Shown piece by piece: positions 7,423 to 15,325 of a DNA stretch of 36,636 bases. This DNA is from Chthoniobacter flavus. Lineage in GTDB: Bacteria > Verrucomicrobiota > Verrucomicrobiia > Chthoniobacterales > CAKUMP01. The notes below the pieces were generated by a model, which had not been told where the DNA came from, made no database searches, and saw nothing but the letters and a program-made list of their open reading frames with translations. Positions within the stretch are counted from its first letter, which is position 1. The number at the start of each line of letters is the position of its first letter. Where the stretch lies: the NCBI GenBank assembly GCA_020718605.1, contig DYRR01000003.1:1-36636 (forward strand), given 5' to 3'. The translations under genes were made by a program, and so were the position numbers.

Positions 7423-7710
7423 CTACCCGCCGTCCGCCGTCCGTGGCGTCCGGTAATACACGGCGGTGTGCCCCACCTGCTGGATGAGGCGGCTGCCGGT
7501 CTCTTCCGACAGGCGCCGGGACAGAGATTTGCGCTCGTCCTTGAAAGACTCAAACCGCACCTTCACCAGTCCCGCATGGTCCAGAGCCTCCCCCAGGGCG
7601 GCGAGGAATCCCGGGGACACTCCGTCCCTGCCCAACCGCACGACGGGGTCGAGCAACTGGGCGCGTTGTTTCAATTCTTTCAGGGTGGGAGGTGTGGCGG
7701 GGCGATTCAT
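7423..7710 (-). CDS. yhbY: YhbY / CRS1-YhbY (CRM) domain RNA-binding protein
   Basis: The 95-residue product matches the YhbY family, which binds rRNA and acts in large-subunit assembly. The opening helix TLKELKQRAQLLDPVVRLGRDGVSPGFLAALGEALDHAGLVKVRF is the CRM core, in which GRDG takes the place of the family GKNG/GxxG loop. The C-terminal strand QVGHTAVYYRTP is also typical. The ATG at 7710 overlaps the cysS stop codon as ATGA, so it is the last gene of the suhB-ispF-cysS-yhbY run and probably translated by coupling. A longer frame reaching 7776 was rejected because it overlaps the conserved C terminus of cysS. Confidence 0.9.
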   Translation of the reverse strand: MNRPATPPTLKELKQRAQLLDPVVRLGRDGVSPGFLAALGEALDHAGLVKVRFESFKDERKSLSRRLSEETGSRLIQQVGHTAVYYRTPRTADGG

Positions 7711-9125
7711 GGGTGGTTGGCAGAGTTGGCGCGGGGACGCAGTTGTTGTCCGTCTTTGGTATCCTTGACTTCCCATCCCAGGGCGGCGATTTCATCCCGG
7801 AAACGGTCGCTCTGTGCCCAGTCTTTGTTGCGGCGCGCTTCCGCCCGGCTTGCGAGCAGCGCAGCCACCGCTTCGGGAATTGCCGCCACCTCCGGCCCGA
7901 GTGCGAGCACGGTATCGACGGATTTCCACCAGGCGAGCAGGGTCGCCGCATCCGAGGGCGGGAGGTTCCCGGCATCCATCCGGCGGTTGGATTCACGTAG
8001 CGCCTCAAAAAGCACCGCGAGCGCTGCGGAGATGTTCAGATCCTCGTCCAACGCCGCACCAAATCCGTCCAACCCGGCCACTGGCATCGCGATCGAGGGG
8101 GATGCGTCACCCGCCTGCGCGGTGAGACGGGCGATCCATTCATCCAACCGCACCAACGCGGCCCGTGCGGCGTCGAGACTTTCGAAGCGGAGATTCAGCG
8201 GCAACCGGTAATGCACCGAGAGAAGCGCATACCGGATCTCGCGTCCGGTGTACCCCCTGTCCATCAGGTCCCGCAGCGTGTAGAAATTTCCGAGTGACTT
8301 GGACATTTTCTGTCCGTCCACCAGCAGGTGCGCACAATGCAGCCAGGTGCGGGAGAAGGGTTTGCCGGTGCAGCATTCCGACTGCGCAATCTCGGCTTCG
8401 TGATGCGGGAAAATATTATCCACTCCGCCGCAATGGATATCCAGGGAATCGCCCAGCAACCGTGTGGCCATGGCGCTGCACTCGATATGCCATCCCGGAC
8501 GGCCCCGGCCCCAGGGGCTTTCCCACGCCACATCGCCGTCCGCCTCGTGCCATGCTTTCCAGAGCGCGAAGTCACCGAGGCTTTCCTTCTCATATTCATC
8601 CTGACTCACGCGCGCACCCGGACGCAGCTCGTCCAAATTGAGATGCGCGAGCCGTCCGTAGGCGGGAAATGTCGAGAGCCGGAAATACACCGAGCCGTCG
8701 TCGGCGTGATATGCGTGCCCGGTTTCCACAAGCGTTCGGATCATCGCGATCATGTGTTCGATATTCTCGGGGTCGGTTGCGGCGGGATACGCTTCGGCCT
8801 TGCGGATGCGGAGAATTTCCAGGTCTGTAAAAAATGCGGCCTTGAATGCCGCGGTGAAGTCCGCAAGCGGCACACCGCTGGTGCGGGCACCCCGGATTGT
8901 TTTGTCATCCACATCGGTGAGGTTCATCACCCGGCGTACACGGAATCCGCGGAACTCCAGGTGCCGCTGCAGGAGATCCTCGAAGACATAGGCCCGGAAG
9001 TTGCCGATATGGGCGCGCGCATACACTGTGGGGCCGCAGGTGTAGAGCCGCACCGTGCGACCCTCCGGATCGAGCGGAACAAACGGCTCGATGGCACGGG
9101 TGGCGGTGTTGTGGTAGCGGATCAT
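7707..9125 (-). CDS. cysS: Cysteinyl-tRNA synthetase
   Basis: The 472-residue length is normal. The class I signatures are present: PTVYARAHIGN (HIGH-type, near residue 40) and KMSKSLGN (near 270). The zinc site is indicated by YTCGPTVY, the later GRPGWHIECSAM, and GGVDNIFPHHEAEIAQSEC. The enzyme charges tRNA-Cys in the cytoplasm. The start ATG overlaps the ispF stop (ATGA at 9122-9125), and its own stop overlaps the yhbY ATG. The C terminus ends with the usual WEVKDTKDGQQLR-type anticodon-binding tail. Confidence 0.98.
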   Translation of the reverse strand: MIRYHNTATRAIEPFVPLDPEGRTVRLYTCGPTVYARAHIGNFRAYVFEDLLQRHLEFRGFRVRRVMNLTDVDDKTIRGARTSGVPLADFTAAFKAAFFTDLEILRIRKAEAYPAATDPENIEHMIAMIRTLVETGHAYHADDGSVYFRLSTFPAYGRLAHLNLDELRPGARVSQDEYEKESLGDFALWKAWHEADGDVAWESPWGRGRPGWHIECSAMATRLLGDSLDIHCGGVDNIFPHHEAEIAQSECCTGKPFSRTWLHCAHLLVDGQKMSKSLGNFYTLRDLMDRGYTGREIRYALLSVHYRLPLNLRFESLDAARAALVRLDEWIARLTAQAGDASPSIAMPVAGLDGFGAALDEDLNISAALAVLFEALRESNRRMDAGNLPPSDAATLLAWWKSVDTVLALGPEVAAIPEAVAALLASRAEARRNKDWAQSDRFRDEIAALGWEVKDTKDGQQLRPRANSANHP

Positions 9126-9601
9126 TCCGCCATCTCCACGGCGGCGACCGCCAGCGCGGCAATGCCCTCGCCGCGTCCGAGGCTGCCGAGGCCTTCGTTG
9201 GTGGTGGCTTTTATGCCGACCCGGCGCGGATCGAGCCCGAGCGCGGAGGAGAGGTTGGCGCGCATCGCGTCGAGATGCGGACCGATCTTCGGTTCCTCGG
9301 CGACGAGAGAGGTGTCCACATTCACGATGCGGGCGCCGGCGGCATCGAGGATCGCGCGGACCCGCCGGAGAATTTCCAGGCTGGAGATCCCCCCGATTGC
9401 GGGATCGGTGTTGGGAAAGTGATGGCCGATATCCCTCTCACCGGCCGCGCCGAGCAGCGCGTCGGCAATGGCATGGCAGAGCACATCGGCATCGGAGTGG
9501 CCCAGCAGACCGCGCCCGCCGGGAAAAGTCACACCCCCGAGCACGAGAATCCGCCCTTCCGCGAAGCGGTGGATATCATAACCGATGCCGGAGCGCGTCA
9601 T
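9122..9601 (-). CDS. ispF: 2-C-methyl-D-erythritol 2,4-cyclodiphosphate synthase
   Basis: The 159-residue product is the standard length for IspF, which cyclises CDP-ME-2-phosphate in the MEP isoprenoid pathway. Visible motifs are GIGYDIHRF (metal ligands Asp and His), LLGHSDADVLCHAIADALLGA with the third metal His, DIGHHFPNTDP, and the C-terminal KATTNEGLGSLGRGEGIAALA. The ATG at 9601 overlaps the suhB stop as ATGA. A longer frame to 9820 was rejected because it runs back through suhB. ispD is not adjacent, although ispDF pairs are common elsewhere. Confidence 0.98.
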   Translation of the reverse strand: MTRSGIGYDIHRFAEGRILVLGGVTFPGGRGLLGHSDADVLCHAIADALLGAAGERDIGHHFPNTDPAIGGISSLEILRRVRAILDAAGARIVNVDTSLVAEEPKIGPHLDAMRANLSSALGLDPRRVGIKATTNEGLGSLGRGEGIAALAVAAVEMAE

Positions 9602-10350
9602 GAATGCAGTTGGAGATCCATCGTGCCGTTCCAAGCCACAATGGAGTACTTGTGCGGATTGTCGGGATGCGTGTCCGCGTTGACGCGTCCGCCCGCCGAT
9701 TCCACCAGCAGCACGCCCGCTGCGATATCCCACAGGCTCACACTGCTCTCGATGTAGGCGTCGAGGCGTCCGCTGGCCACGTAGGCGAGATCCAGCGCGG
9801 CGCTGCCCATCATGCGGCACTTGCGGGCGCGTTTCACCATCCGGTCGAGCGTGGGCAGCGAGGCGTTGATCGTCTCGATGGATTTGGAAAAACCGACCGT
9901 CACCATTGCGTCGGAAAGATCGGTGCGGGGGCTCACCCGGATGGGTTTGCTGTTGAGGAGCGGTGCCGAGCCGCGTTCGACGGTCCAGAGTTCATCCCGC
10001 ATGGGATCGTAAATGACGCCCAGACGCACCTCGTCCAGGAAACGCAGCGCGATGGAGATGCAGAAATGGGGGATGGAATAGAAATAATTCACCGTGCCAT
10101 CGATGGGATCCACGATCCACTCCCAGTCGCCGCCCTGCTTTCCGGAGATGCCCTCCTCACCGTAGAGCGCGTGGTCGGGAAACGCGCCCAATAGAATGCC
10201 GGCGATGAGATCCTGGGCCTGGACATCAAGTTCGAGTTTGATGTCGTGGGCTTCCCGGGCATTGACACCGAGTTCGCTTCCGAAGTTTTCGCGCAGCAGT
10301 TTCCCCGCTTCGCGGGCTGCGCGCACTGCAATATCGAGATGGTCGGACAT
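9598..10350 (-). CDS. suhB: Inositol-1-monophosphatase family protein
   Basis: This 250-residue protein belongs to the Mg-dependent inositol monophosphatase family. It has the metal-site motifs [19 protein letters not shown] (near residues 85-96) and [19 protein letters not shown] near the C terminus. It likely hydrolyses inositol phosphate or a similar sugar phosphate in the cytoplasm. E. coli SuhB also acts in rRNA transcription, which cannot be judged here. The start [16 protein letters not shown] at 10350 fits the family N terminus, and the longer frame to 10458 would cross the terminator at 10385-10427. It is the first gene of the suhB-ispF-cysS-yhbY run, all joined by ATGA overlaps. Confidence 0.94.
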   Translation of the reverse strand: MSDHLDIAVRAAREAGKLLRENFGSELGVNAREAHDIKLELDVQAQDLIAGILLGAFPDHALYGEEGISGKQGGDWEWIVDPIDGTVNYFYSIPHFCISIALRFLDEVRLGVIYDPMRDELWTVERGSAPLLNSKPIRVSPRTDLSDAMVTVGFSKSIETINASLPTLDRMVKRARKCRMMGSAALDLAYVASGRLDAYIESSVSLWDIAAGVLLVESAGGRVNADTHPDNPHKYSIVAWNGTMDLQLHS

Positions 10351-10384
10351 GAGGAACGGACTTGTAGCGCACGGAAGCGCGATC

Positions 10385-10427
10385 GACAAAAGAAAAACGG
10401 GAGAAGGAATCGCTTCCTTCTCCCGTT
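10385..10427 (-). terminator. Strong rho-independent terminator after the H1-like gene
   Basis: A 13-bp perfect stem, ACGGGAGAAGGAA paired with TTCCTTCTCCCGT (10397-10409 and 10414-10426), has a 4-base loop. On the minus strand it is followed by TTTTTCTTTT. It lies between the H1-like gene stop and the suhB start. Confidence 0.92.
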
Positions 10428-10485
10428 CCGGAATCAACCGCAGACGCCCGGTCGGCAAGCGGCAGGGCGCGCCGCGGGTTGGAAT

Positions 10486-10665
10486 TTATTTCTTGCCCTT
10501 CTTGGCGGGGGCTTTCTTCACCGCGACTTTTTTCTTCGCGGGAGCTTTCTTGGCAACGGCTTTTTTGGCCGGAGCTTTCTTGGCTACGGCTTTCTTGGCC
10601 GGGGCTTTCTTGGCAACGGCTTTTTTGGCCGGAGCTTTTTTGGCAGGAGCTTTTTTAGCTGGCAT
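10486..10665 (-). CDS. Histone H1-like lysine/alanine/proline-rich DNA-binding protein
   Basis: The 59-residue product consists almost entirely of APAKK and AVAKK pentads after MPAKK, ending in GKK. The main repeat unit is ten residues (30 bases), nearly exact at the DNA level over about three copies. Such low-complexity, strongly basic proteins resemble the C-terminal tails of histone H1, AlgP, Hc1 and similar bacterial nucleoid proteins, so DNA binding is inferred from composition alone. A very strong AGGGGGTG ribosome site precedes the ATG at 10665, and a 13-bp terminator follows the stop. Together these suggest an abundant, separately controlled small protein. It lies downstream of coaB on the same strand. 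Codon use alternates to keep the repeats slightly different. Confidence 0.85.
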   Translation of the reverse strand: MPAKKAPAKKAPAKKAVAKKAPAKKAVAKKAPAKKAVAKKAPAKKKVAVKKAPAKKGKK

Positions 10666-10752
10666 GCAGGACACCCCCTTTCGTTCCGCAGTTGCGGAGG
10701 GAATCAAAGTGTGGAGAGATAATCACTTCTATGTGTGTGAACTAGTGATGTT

Positions 10753-11403
10753 TTATTTTTTCGTCAACAAATTTTCTTGCATCCCCTCAATTTTTTTTAT
10801 CAGCGCCACACCGAGCCCGCGCTTCGGCGCGGGTGGGAAACGATGCGAAGTGTGATCGGAAAAAAACATTTCGATCTCGTTCCAATCGCTTTCAAACCCT
10901 GTATCCATGCGGCTCACATCGTTTGCGATCACCGCGTCGCATTTTTTTTCGGCGAGTTTTTTTCGCGCGTATCGCGCGACATCGCGCGTCTCCGCAGCAA
11001 ATCCGATCACAAGAAATTTTCTTGGTGGAGACGGCAGTGATTTCAAAATGTCTCGCGTGGGAACGAGTTCGAGCGCGAATGCCGCTCCGCTTTTTTTGAT
11101 CTTCTCACGCGCAACGGATGCCGGCGTGTAATCGGCGACAGCCGCCGCCATCACGAGCGCGTCAATGCCCGCGAGATGCGAATGCACCGCGCGCAACATT
11201 TCCTCCGCAGTGGTCACGCGCACCAGGCGTGCGCCTTCCGGTGGCGCGAGCCACACTGGACCCGAGATCAGAGTCACCGTGTGTCTGCGGGCCAGTGCGG
11301 CTTCGGCAATGGCGTATCCCATTTTGCCGGAAGACCGGTTGCCGATAAACCGGACAGGATCGATCGGCTCGTGCGTGGGCCCGGCGGTGACGAGAAAATT
11401 CAT
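10753..11403 (-). CDS. coaB: Phosphopantothenate-cysteine ligase (CoaB domain, stand-alone)
   Basis: The 216-residue protein corresponds to the C-terminal half of the usual fused CoaBC. It begins [37 protein letters not shown], the CoaB nucleotide and substrate site, continues with [11 protein letters not shown] and REKIKKSG (catalytic Lys region), and has VIGFAAET and the DAVIANDVS motif (family NxVS). It joins cysteine to phosphopantothenate in coenzyme A synthesis. The ATG overlaps the coaC stop as ATGA, so the two halves are separate genes translated in tandem. A 331-residue reading to 11748 was rejected because it runs back through coaC in another frame. Confidence 0.95.
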   Translation of the reverse strand: MNFLVTAGPTHEPIDPVRFIGNRSSGKMGYAIAEAALARRHTVTLISGPVWLAPPEGARLVRVTTAEEMLRAVHSHLAGIDALVMAAAVADYTPASVAREKIKKSGAAFALELVPTRDILKSLPSPPRKFLVIGFAAETRDVARYARKKLAEKKCDAVIANDVSRMDTGFESDWNEIEMFFSDHTSHRFPPAPKRGLGVALIKKIEGMQENLLTKK

Positions 11404-11945
11404 GGTTGCCGCGCCTGAAGCAGCGTCAGTGCGCGCTCCATGATCCCATCGACCGGCCACAGCCGCCCGATGCCCTCGTATCCACAGGCCAGCATCCCCT
11501 CCTCGGGGCCGATAAAATCCGCGCCGCGCGTCCGCAATGTCTCCACATGGGCCTGCGTTGCGGGATGGGTCCACATCTTTCCGTTCATCGCGGGAGCAAT
11601 GAGCAACGGAGTGCGCGTGGCGAGAGCGATGGCCCCGAGCGCATCGCCCGCCAACCCCAGGGCAAGCCGCGCAATGCTGTCCGCCGTCGCGGGCGCGACA
11701 ATGAGCAGATCGGCGCGGTCGGCAAGCCCGATGTGGCCCGGACGCCACGATTCTTTCTCGTCAAAGAGATCGCACACGACGGGATTCTTCGAGAGCGTTT
11801 GAAGGGTGAGCGGCGTGATGAACTCCCGCGCGGCGGGGGTCATGATCACATGCGTGTCGTGGCCGGCTTTCACCAGACGACCCACCAGATCGGCGGCTTT
11901 GAATGCGGCGATGGATCCGGTGACGGCAACAAGGACGGTACTCAT
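11400..11945 (-). CDS. coaC: Phosphopantothenoylcysteine decarboxylase (CoaC domain, stand-alone)
   Basis: The 181-residue flavoprotein matches the N-terminal half of CoaBC. Seen are VLVAVTGSIAAFKAADLVG (FMN site), the HIGLADRADLLIVAPATADSIARLA block with the active-site His, LIAPAMNGKMWTHPATQ (the PAMN substrate motif) and a single Cys in GMLACGYEGIGRL, the position of the CoaC active-site Cys. It decarboxylates phosphopantothenoylcysteine. The start at 11945 overlaps the gmk stop by ATGA. In many bacteria coaC and coaB are one dfp gene; here they are split by one stop/start overlap. Confidence 0.95.
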   Translation of the reverse strand: MSTVLVAVTGSIAAFKAADLVGRLVKAGHDTHVIMTPAAREFITPLTLQTLSKNPVVCDLFDEKESWRPGHIGLADRADLLIVAPATADSIARLALGLAGDALGAIALATRTPLLIAPAMNGKMWTHPATQAHVETLRTRGADFIGPEEGMLACGYEGIGRLWPVDGIMERALTLLQARQP

Positions 11946-12583
11946 GGCTGTTGTGTGGCTGGATCGGAGTCCGGGTGCGGGCTCATCCGGAGGGAGCGGT
12001 GGCGTTCCGCACACATGATGGCTCGAAAATTCGCCAGATCCTCCTCAATGGATCCGCTCGCGATGGTATAGCGGTACTCCCGCCAAAAGGCCATTTCCCG
12101 CCGCGCGTTGTCGATGCGGATATCAATTTGTTCGGGCGACTCGGTGCCGCGCTTCTCAAGCCGGCACCGCAGTTCATCGATGGTCGGCGGCATGATGAAG
12201 ACATCGGCCAGGGCGGTGTGGATCGCGGGATCGGCACACGCGCGGATCTGCGCCGCACCGGCGATGTCGATGTCGAGCAGCACGTCCGTGCCCGCGTCGA
12301 GATGATCCCGCACGGTGCGCAGCGGCGTCCCGTAGCGGTGCGCATGCACCGCCGCGTATTCAAGAAACCCCCCCGCTGAGACCATGGCGTCAAATTCCGG
12401 CCGGCCCACAAAATGATAATCCACACCGTCCTGCTCGCCCGGGCGCGGTGGCCGCGTGGTGCAGGATACCGAGAAGACAAAGTCCGCATTTTTCCGGAGA
12501 CCCTCGCGCAATGTCGTCTTGCCCGCGCCCGACGGTGCGGAAAGCACAAACAGAATTCCGGTGCGTGTGAATCGGTTATTCAA
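11942..12583 (-). CDS. gmk: Guanylate kinase (probable TTG start)
   Basis: The 213-residue product converts GMP to GDP. It shows the P-loop SAPSGAGKTTL, SVSCTTRPPRPGEQDGVDYHFV (GMP-binding region), FLEYAAVHAHRYGTP, LLDIDIAGAAQIR and the lid with RLEKRGTESPEQIDIRIDNA. No ATG lies close upstream of the P-loop in frame. The best start is TTG at 12581-12583, which gives a normal N terminus (MNNRFTRTGILFVLSAPSG) and overlaps the yicC stop by 8 bases. A longer reading into yicC is not credible. The gene sits between yicC and coaC, where many bacteria also carry rpoZ, but none is found here. Confidence 0.95.
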   Translation of the reverse strand: MNNRFTRTGILFVLSAPSGAGKTTLREGLRKNADFVFSVSCTTRPPRPGEQDGVDYHFVGRPEFDAMVSAGGFLEYAAVHAHRYGTPLRTVRDHLDAGTDVLLDIDIAGAAQIRACADPAIHTALADVFIMPPTIDELRCRLEKRGTESPEQIDIRIDNARREMAFWREYRYTIASGSIEEDLANFRAIMCAERHRSLRMSPHPDSDPATQQP

Positions 12584-13448
12584 TGTTCTGAACCTGTTCC
12601 CGGATTTTCTCCATTTCGGATTTGCAGGCAACCACGCACTGGGAAATTTCGGCGTCGTTTGCTTTTGCCCCGAGAGTGTTGAGTTCCCGGGCGATTTCCT
12701 GTGTGAGAAAATCCAAAGGCCGCCCCACGGGCTCCGAACTTCGGAGTTGGTGTGCGAACTGGGCAAGATGACTCTCCAACCGCGTGAGTTCCTCTGAGAT
12801 GTCGGAACGGTCGGCAAAATATGCCAACTCACGCAGAAGGCGCTCGTCCTGCGCCTCGGTGGCGAATCCCGATTTGTGCAGACGCTCGCGCAGAGCCTCA
12901 CCGAAGCGTTTGGTCACTGCGGGATGCAGAGCCCGGATGCGGCGGATGGTCTGGCGCACATTTTTCAGGCGCCCGATGAGATCCTTGGCGAGATGCTTGC
13001 CCTCCCGCAGGCGCATCACGGAGAGATCGGCCAGGGCGGCGTCCAACGCCTCCAGCACTTTTGGCCAGGCGTCCTCCGGCAGAAGCCGCTTGTCCGAAAG
13101 CGCCAGTACGCCCGGCACGCGGGCGATCATCTCCAGATCGATCTCGCCCTTGAGCTTGAGATCCGAACGCAGATCCACCAGCGCATCCCGGACTTTACGC
13201 GCGAGATCCCGGTCCACTTTCGGCTCCGCATTGCCGCCGGAAAAAGAGGCGTCCACGGCCACGTTGAGCCGTCCGCGCGAGACGGCGCGGTGGACCGTCT
13301 CCCGCACCTGCATTTCCAGCGAGGAAAGATCCCTCGGCAGACTCACGCTCACATCGGTCTGCTTGCGGTTCACCGACTGGATTTCCACCGTATAGCGGGC
13401 GCCTCCATTCGCCGCGCTCCCGCGGCCATATCCTGTCATGCTTTTCAT
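12576..13448 (-). CDS. yicC: YicC/YloC family endoribonuclease
   Basis: This 290-residue protein opens with the family hallmark MKSMTGYGRG and ends with the conserved region RPLDFLTQEIARELNTLGAKANDAEIS, followed by VVACKSEMEKIREQVQNIE. In E. coli YicC is an RNase-like protein affecting sRNA turnover, and B. subtilis YloC is an endoribonuclease. Both are typically encoded just before gmk, as here. The stop overlaps the gmk TTG start. trpB lies 31 bases upstream on the same strand, so the run trpB-yicC-gmk-coaC-coaB is probably one transcript. Confidence 0.95.
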   Translation of the reverse strand: MKSMTGYGRGSAANGGARYTVEIQSVNRKQTDVSVSLPRDLSSLEMQVRETVHRAVSRGRLNVAVDASFSGGNAEPKVDRDLARKVRDALVDLRSDLKLKGEIDLEMIARVPGVLALSDKRLLPEDAWPKVLEALDAALADLSVMRLREGKHLAKDLIGRLKNVRQTIRRIRALHPAVTKRFGEALRERLHKSGFATEAQDERLLRELAYFADRSDISEELTRLESHLAQFAHQLRSSEPVGRPLDFLTQEIARELNTLGAKANDAEISQCVVACKSEMEKIREQVQNIE

Positions 13449-13479
13449 CGGGTTCTGATTTTTGGGGGATGGGCGGGGA

Positions 13480-14688
13480 TTATTTCAAAAGAATCTCCGC
13501 AGCCTGCGAGACATCCTTGTCTCCGCGCCCGGAGAGATTGATCACGGTGATGTGTTCCTTCGGCAGGGTCGGGCCGTGTTTGAGAATCCAGGCGACGGCG
13601 TGTGCGCTTTCCAGCGCGGGGATGATGCCCTCGGTCTCCGCCAGTTCCCGGAATGCGGCAAGCGCCTGGTCATCCGTCGCAAAATCATACTCGATGCGTC
13701 CGCGATCGCGGTAATAGCTGTGCTCCGGCCCGATGGCGGCGTAGTCGAGCCCCGCCGACACGGAGTGCGTGAGTTGGATCTGGCCCTGCGCATCGGCGAG
13801 AAGCCAGGTTTTTGTCCCCTGTAAAACCCCGAGACGGCCGCCCTGGAAGCGCGCGGCATGGCGGCCCTCGATGATTCCGTCCCCACCCGCCTCGACGCCC
13901 ATCATGCGGACACCCGGGTCATCCAGAAAGGGGTGGAAAAGGCCGATGGCATTGCTGCCGCCGCCGACACAGGCCACCAGCAGATCCGGCAGACGACCTT
14001 CGCGTTCAAGAATCTGGCGCCGCGTTTCCACCCCGATCACACGATGAAAATCACGGACCATCATGGGATACGGATGCGAACCCAGCGCCGACCCGAGGAT
14101 GTAATGGGTGGTCCGCACATTGGTGACCCAGTCGCGCATCGCTTCATTGATGGCTTCCTTGAGCGTGGCCTGTCCTGCCGTCACGGGCACGACTTTGGCG
14201 CCGAGAAAACGCATCCGCGCCACATTGAGCGCCTGGCGCTCCATGTCCACCGCGCCCATGTAAATAACGCACTCGCAACCGAACCGCGCCGCCACGGTGG
14301 CCGTCGCGACTCCGTGTTGACCCGCGCCCGTTTCCGCAATGATGCGGTGCTTGCCCATGCGCCGGGCGAGCAGGATCTGGCCCAGCGCGTTATTGATCTT
14401 GTGCGCACCCGTGTGGAGAAGATCCTCGCGCTTGAGATAAATCCTCCCGCTCCCGATCTTTTCGGAAAGCCGCCCGGCATGGTACAACGGGGTGGGGCGT
14501 CCGGCGAAATCGCCCAGCAGATCGTCCAGTTCCGCCTGAAATGAGGCGTCCGCACGGGCTGCCTCGTATTCGCGCGTCAGTTCGTCGAGAGCCGTGATGA
14601 GCGTCTCGGGAACAAAACGCCCGCCATACGGGCCGAAATGGCCGTGTGCGTCGGGAAGTGAATTTGCCTGGATATCTGGAGTGGTCAT
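13480..14688 (-). CDS. trpB: Tryptophan synthase beta subunit
   Basis: The 402-residue product has the PLP lysine in [19 protein letters not shown], the downstream [12 protein letters not shown] motif, the phosphate loop [14 protein letters not shown], and [13 protein letters not shown], all TrpB1-type. It condenses indole with serine to tryptophan. The start [28 protein letters not shown] at 14688 agrees with the family N terminus, and the frame open to 14769 adds 27 unlikely residues. No trpA is adjacent; instead yicC and gmk follow, so the tryptophan genes are dispersed in this organism or trpA lies elsewhere. Confidence 0.97.
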   Translation of the reverse strand: MTTPDIQANSLPDAHGHFGPYGGRFVPETLITALDELTREYEAARADASFQAELDDLLGDFAGRPTPLYHAGRLSEKIGSGRIYLKREDLLHTGAHKINNALGQILLARRMGKHRIIAETGAGQHGVATATVAARFGCECVIYMGAVDMERQALNVARMRFLGAKVVPVTAGQATLKEAINEAMRDWVTNVRTTHYILGSALGSHPYPMMVRDFHRVIGVETRRQILEREGRLPDLLVACVGGGSNAIGLFHPFLDDPGVRMMGVEAGGDGIIEGRHAARFQGGRLGVLQGTKTWLLADAQGQIQLTHSVSAGLDYAAIGPEHSYYRDRGRIEYDFATDDQALAAFRELAETEGIIPALESAHAVAWILKHGPTLPKEHITVINLSGRGDKDVSQAAEILLK

Positions 14689-14824
14689 GAAGTCGCCGGA
14701 TTTCCGCCGGGCCGGATGCGGCCCCTCGGAAGAACGGCAAACATGGCATTCCCGGGCGCGCCCCGGCAAATGAAATCTGAACCCGGCCCCACCGAACCAC
14801 GCTCTTCCGATTGAGGCTGCGGAA

Positions 14825-15037
14825 TCACCCCTCCGAGATCACTGCGGATTCGCGGATCACGTCGCTCAGCAAGGCGTGAAATTCCGCCAATCCCGTGCTG
14901 GGAATGATCACGGTGTTTCTGCGGCCATGCGCCTCTTCGGTGATGCGCAGGAAATTCCCGCGTTCGTTCTGGCGGTATTCGATGGCAAAATGCTTGCGTT
15001 CGACTTGCAGTTCTCTGCTGGAGATGATGTTTTCCAT
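14825..15037 (-). CDS. Bacterial Pur-alpha-like (DUF3276) nucleic-acid-binding protein
   Basis: The small 70-residue protein contains the PUR repeat pattern: a beta strand with [26 protein letters not shown], then [19 protein letters not shown]. Bacterial members (DUF3276) are single-repeat relatives of eukaryotic Pur-alpha and bind single-stranded DNA and RNA as dimers. They are characteristic of Bacteroidetes, spirochetes and Verrucomicrobiota. The cellular role is unknown. The ATG at 15037 ([10 protein letters not shown]) was preferred over the frame open to 15163, which would extend 42 residues with no family similarity. It lies between trpB and the palindromic repeat at 15154-15296. Confidence 0.85.
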   Translation of the reverse strand: MENIISSRELQVERKHFAIEYRQNERGNFLRITEEAHGRRNTVIIPSTGLAEFHALLSDVIRESAVISEG

Positions 15038-15153
15038 GATTGGGTGTATTCCGGGGGAAAAATACAGGACCGGTATTTGCCGGAGACCGCCCTGACTATG
15101 GCGATTTTCCATCGGTGACCAGTCTTTTTCTCGGAACGACGGAATTTTTCCCG

Positions 15154-15296
15154 CCCGAATCATTACGATTCTCTGGAGGATATAAAAAAATGGGGAAATT
15201 GTGCGGCGGGCGATCCCGCTCCTCCCGGAGCGGGCTACAGGCGGCTTCGTAGCCCTGCGCGGGAGCGCAGGGATCTGCCACTGCTAATGATCGGGG
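15154..15296. repeat. 143-nt palindromic repeat element, copy A
   Basis: The element begins CCCGAATCATTACGAT and ends TAATGATCGGGG, imperfect terminal inverted repeats. Inside are two perfect 8-bp hairpins, CCCGCTCC-TCCC-GGAGCGGG (15215-15234) and CCCTGCGC-GGGA-GCGCAGGG (15253-15272), with a smaller CTAC/GTAG hairpin between them. The loops TCCC and GGGA are complementary. A copy of the same length, differing at a modest number of positions, lies at 28639-28781. No coding capacity. Confidence 0.9.
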
Positions 15297-15325
15297 TCTC
15301 CCGGGGATTCTTCGCCACAGCGGAC

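Noticed and set aside
10500-10665. Tandem repeats taken as a CRISPR array or a non-coding satellite
   Set aside because: They are in-frame codons for a lysine-rich protein with a clear ribosome site and stop codon.
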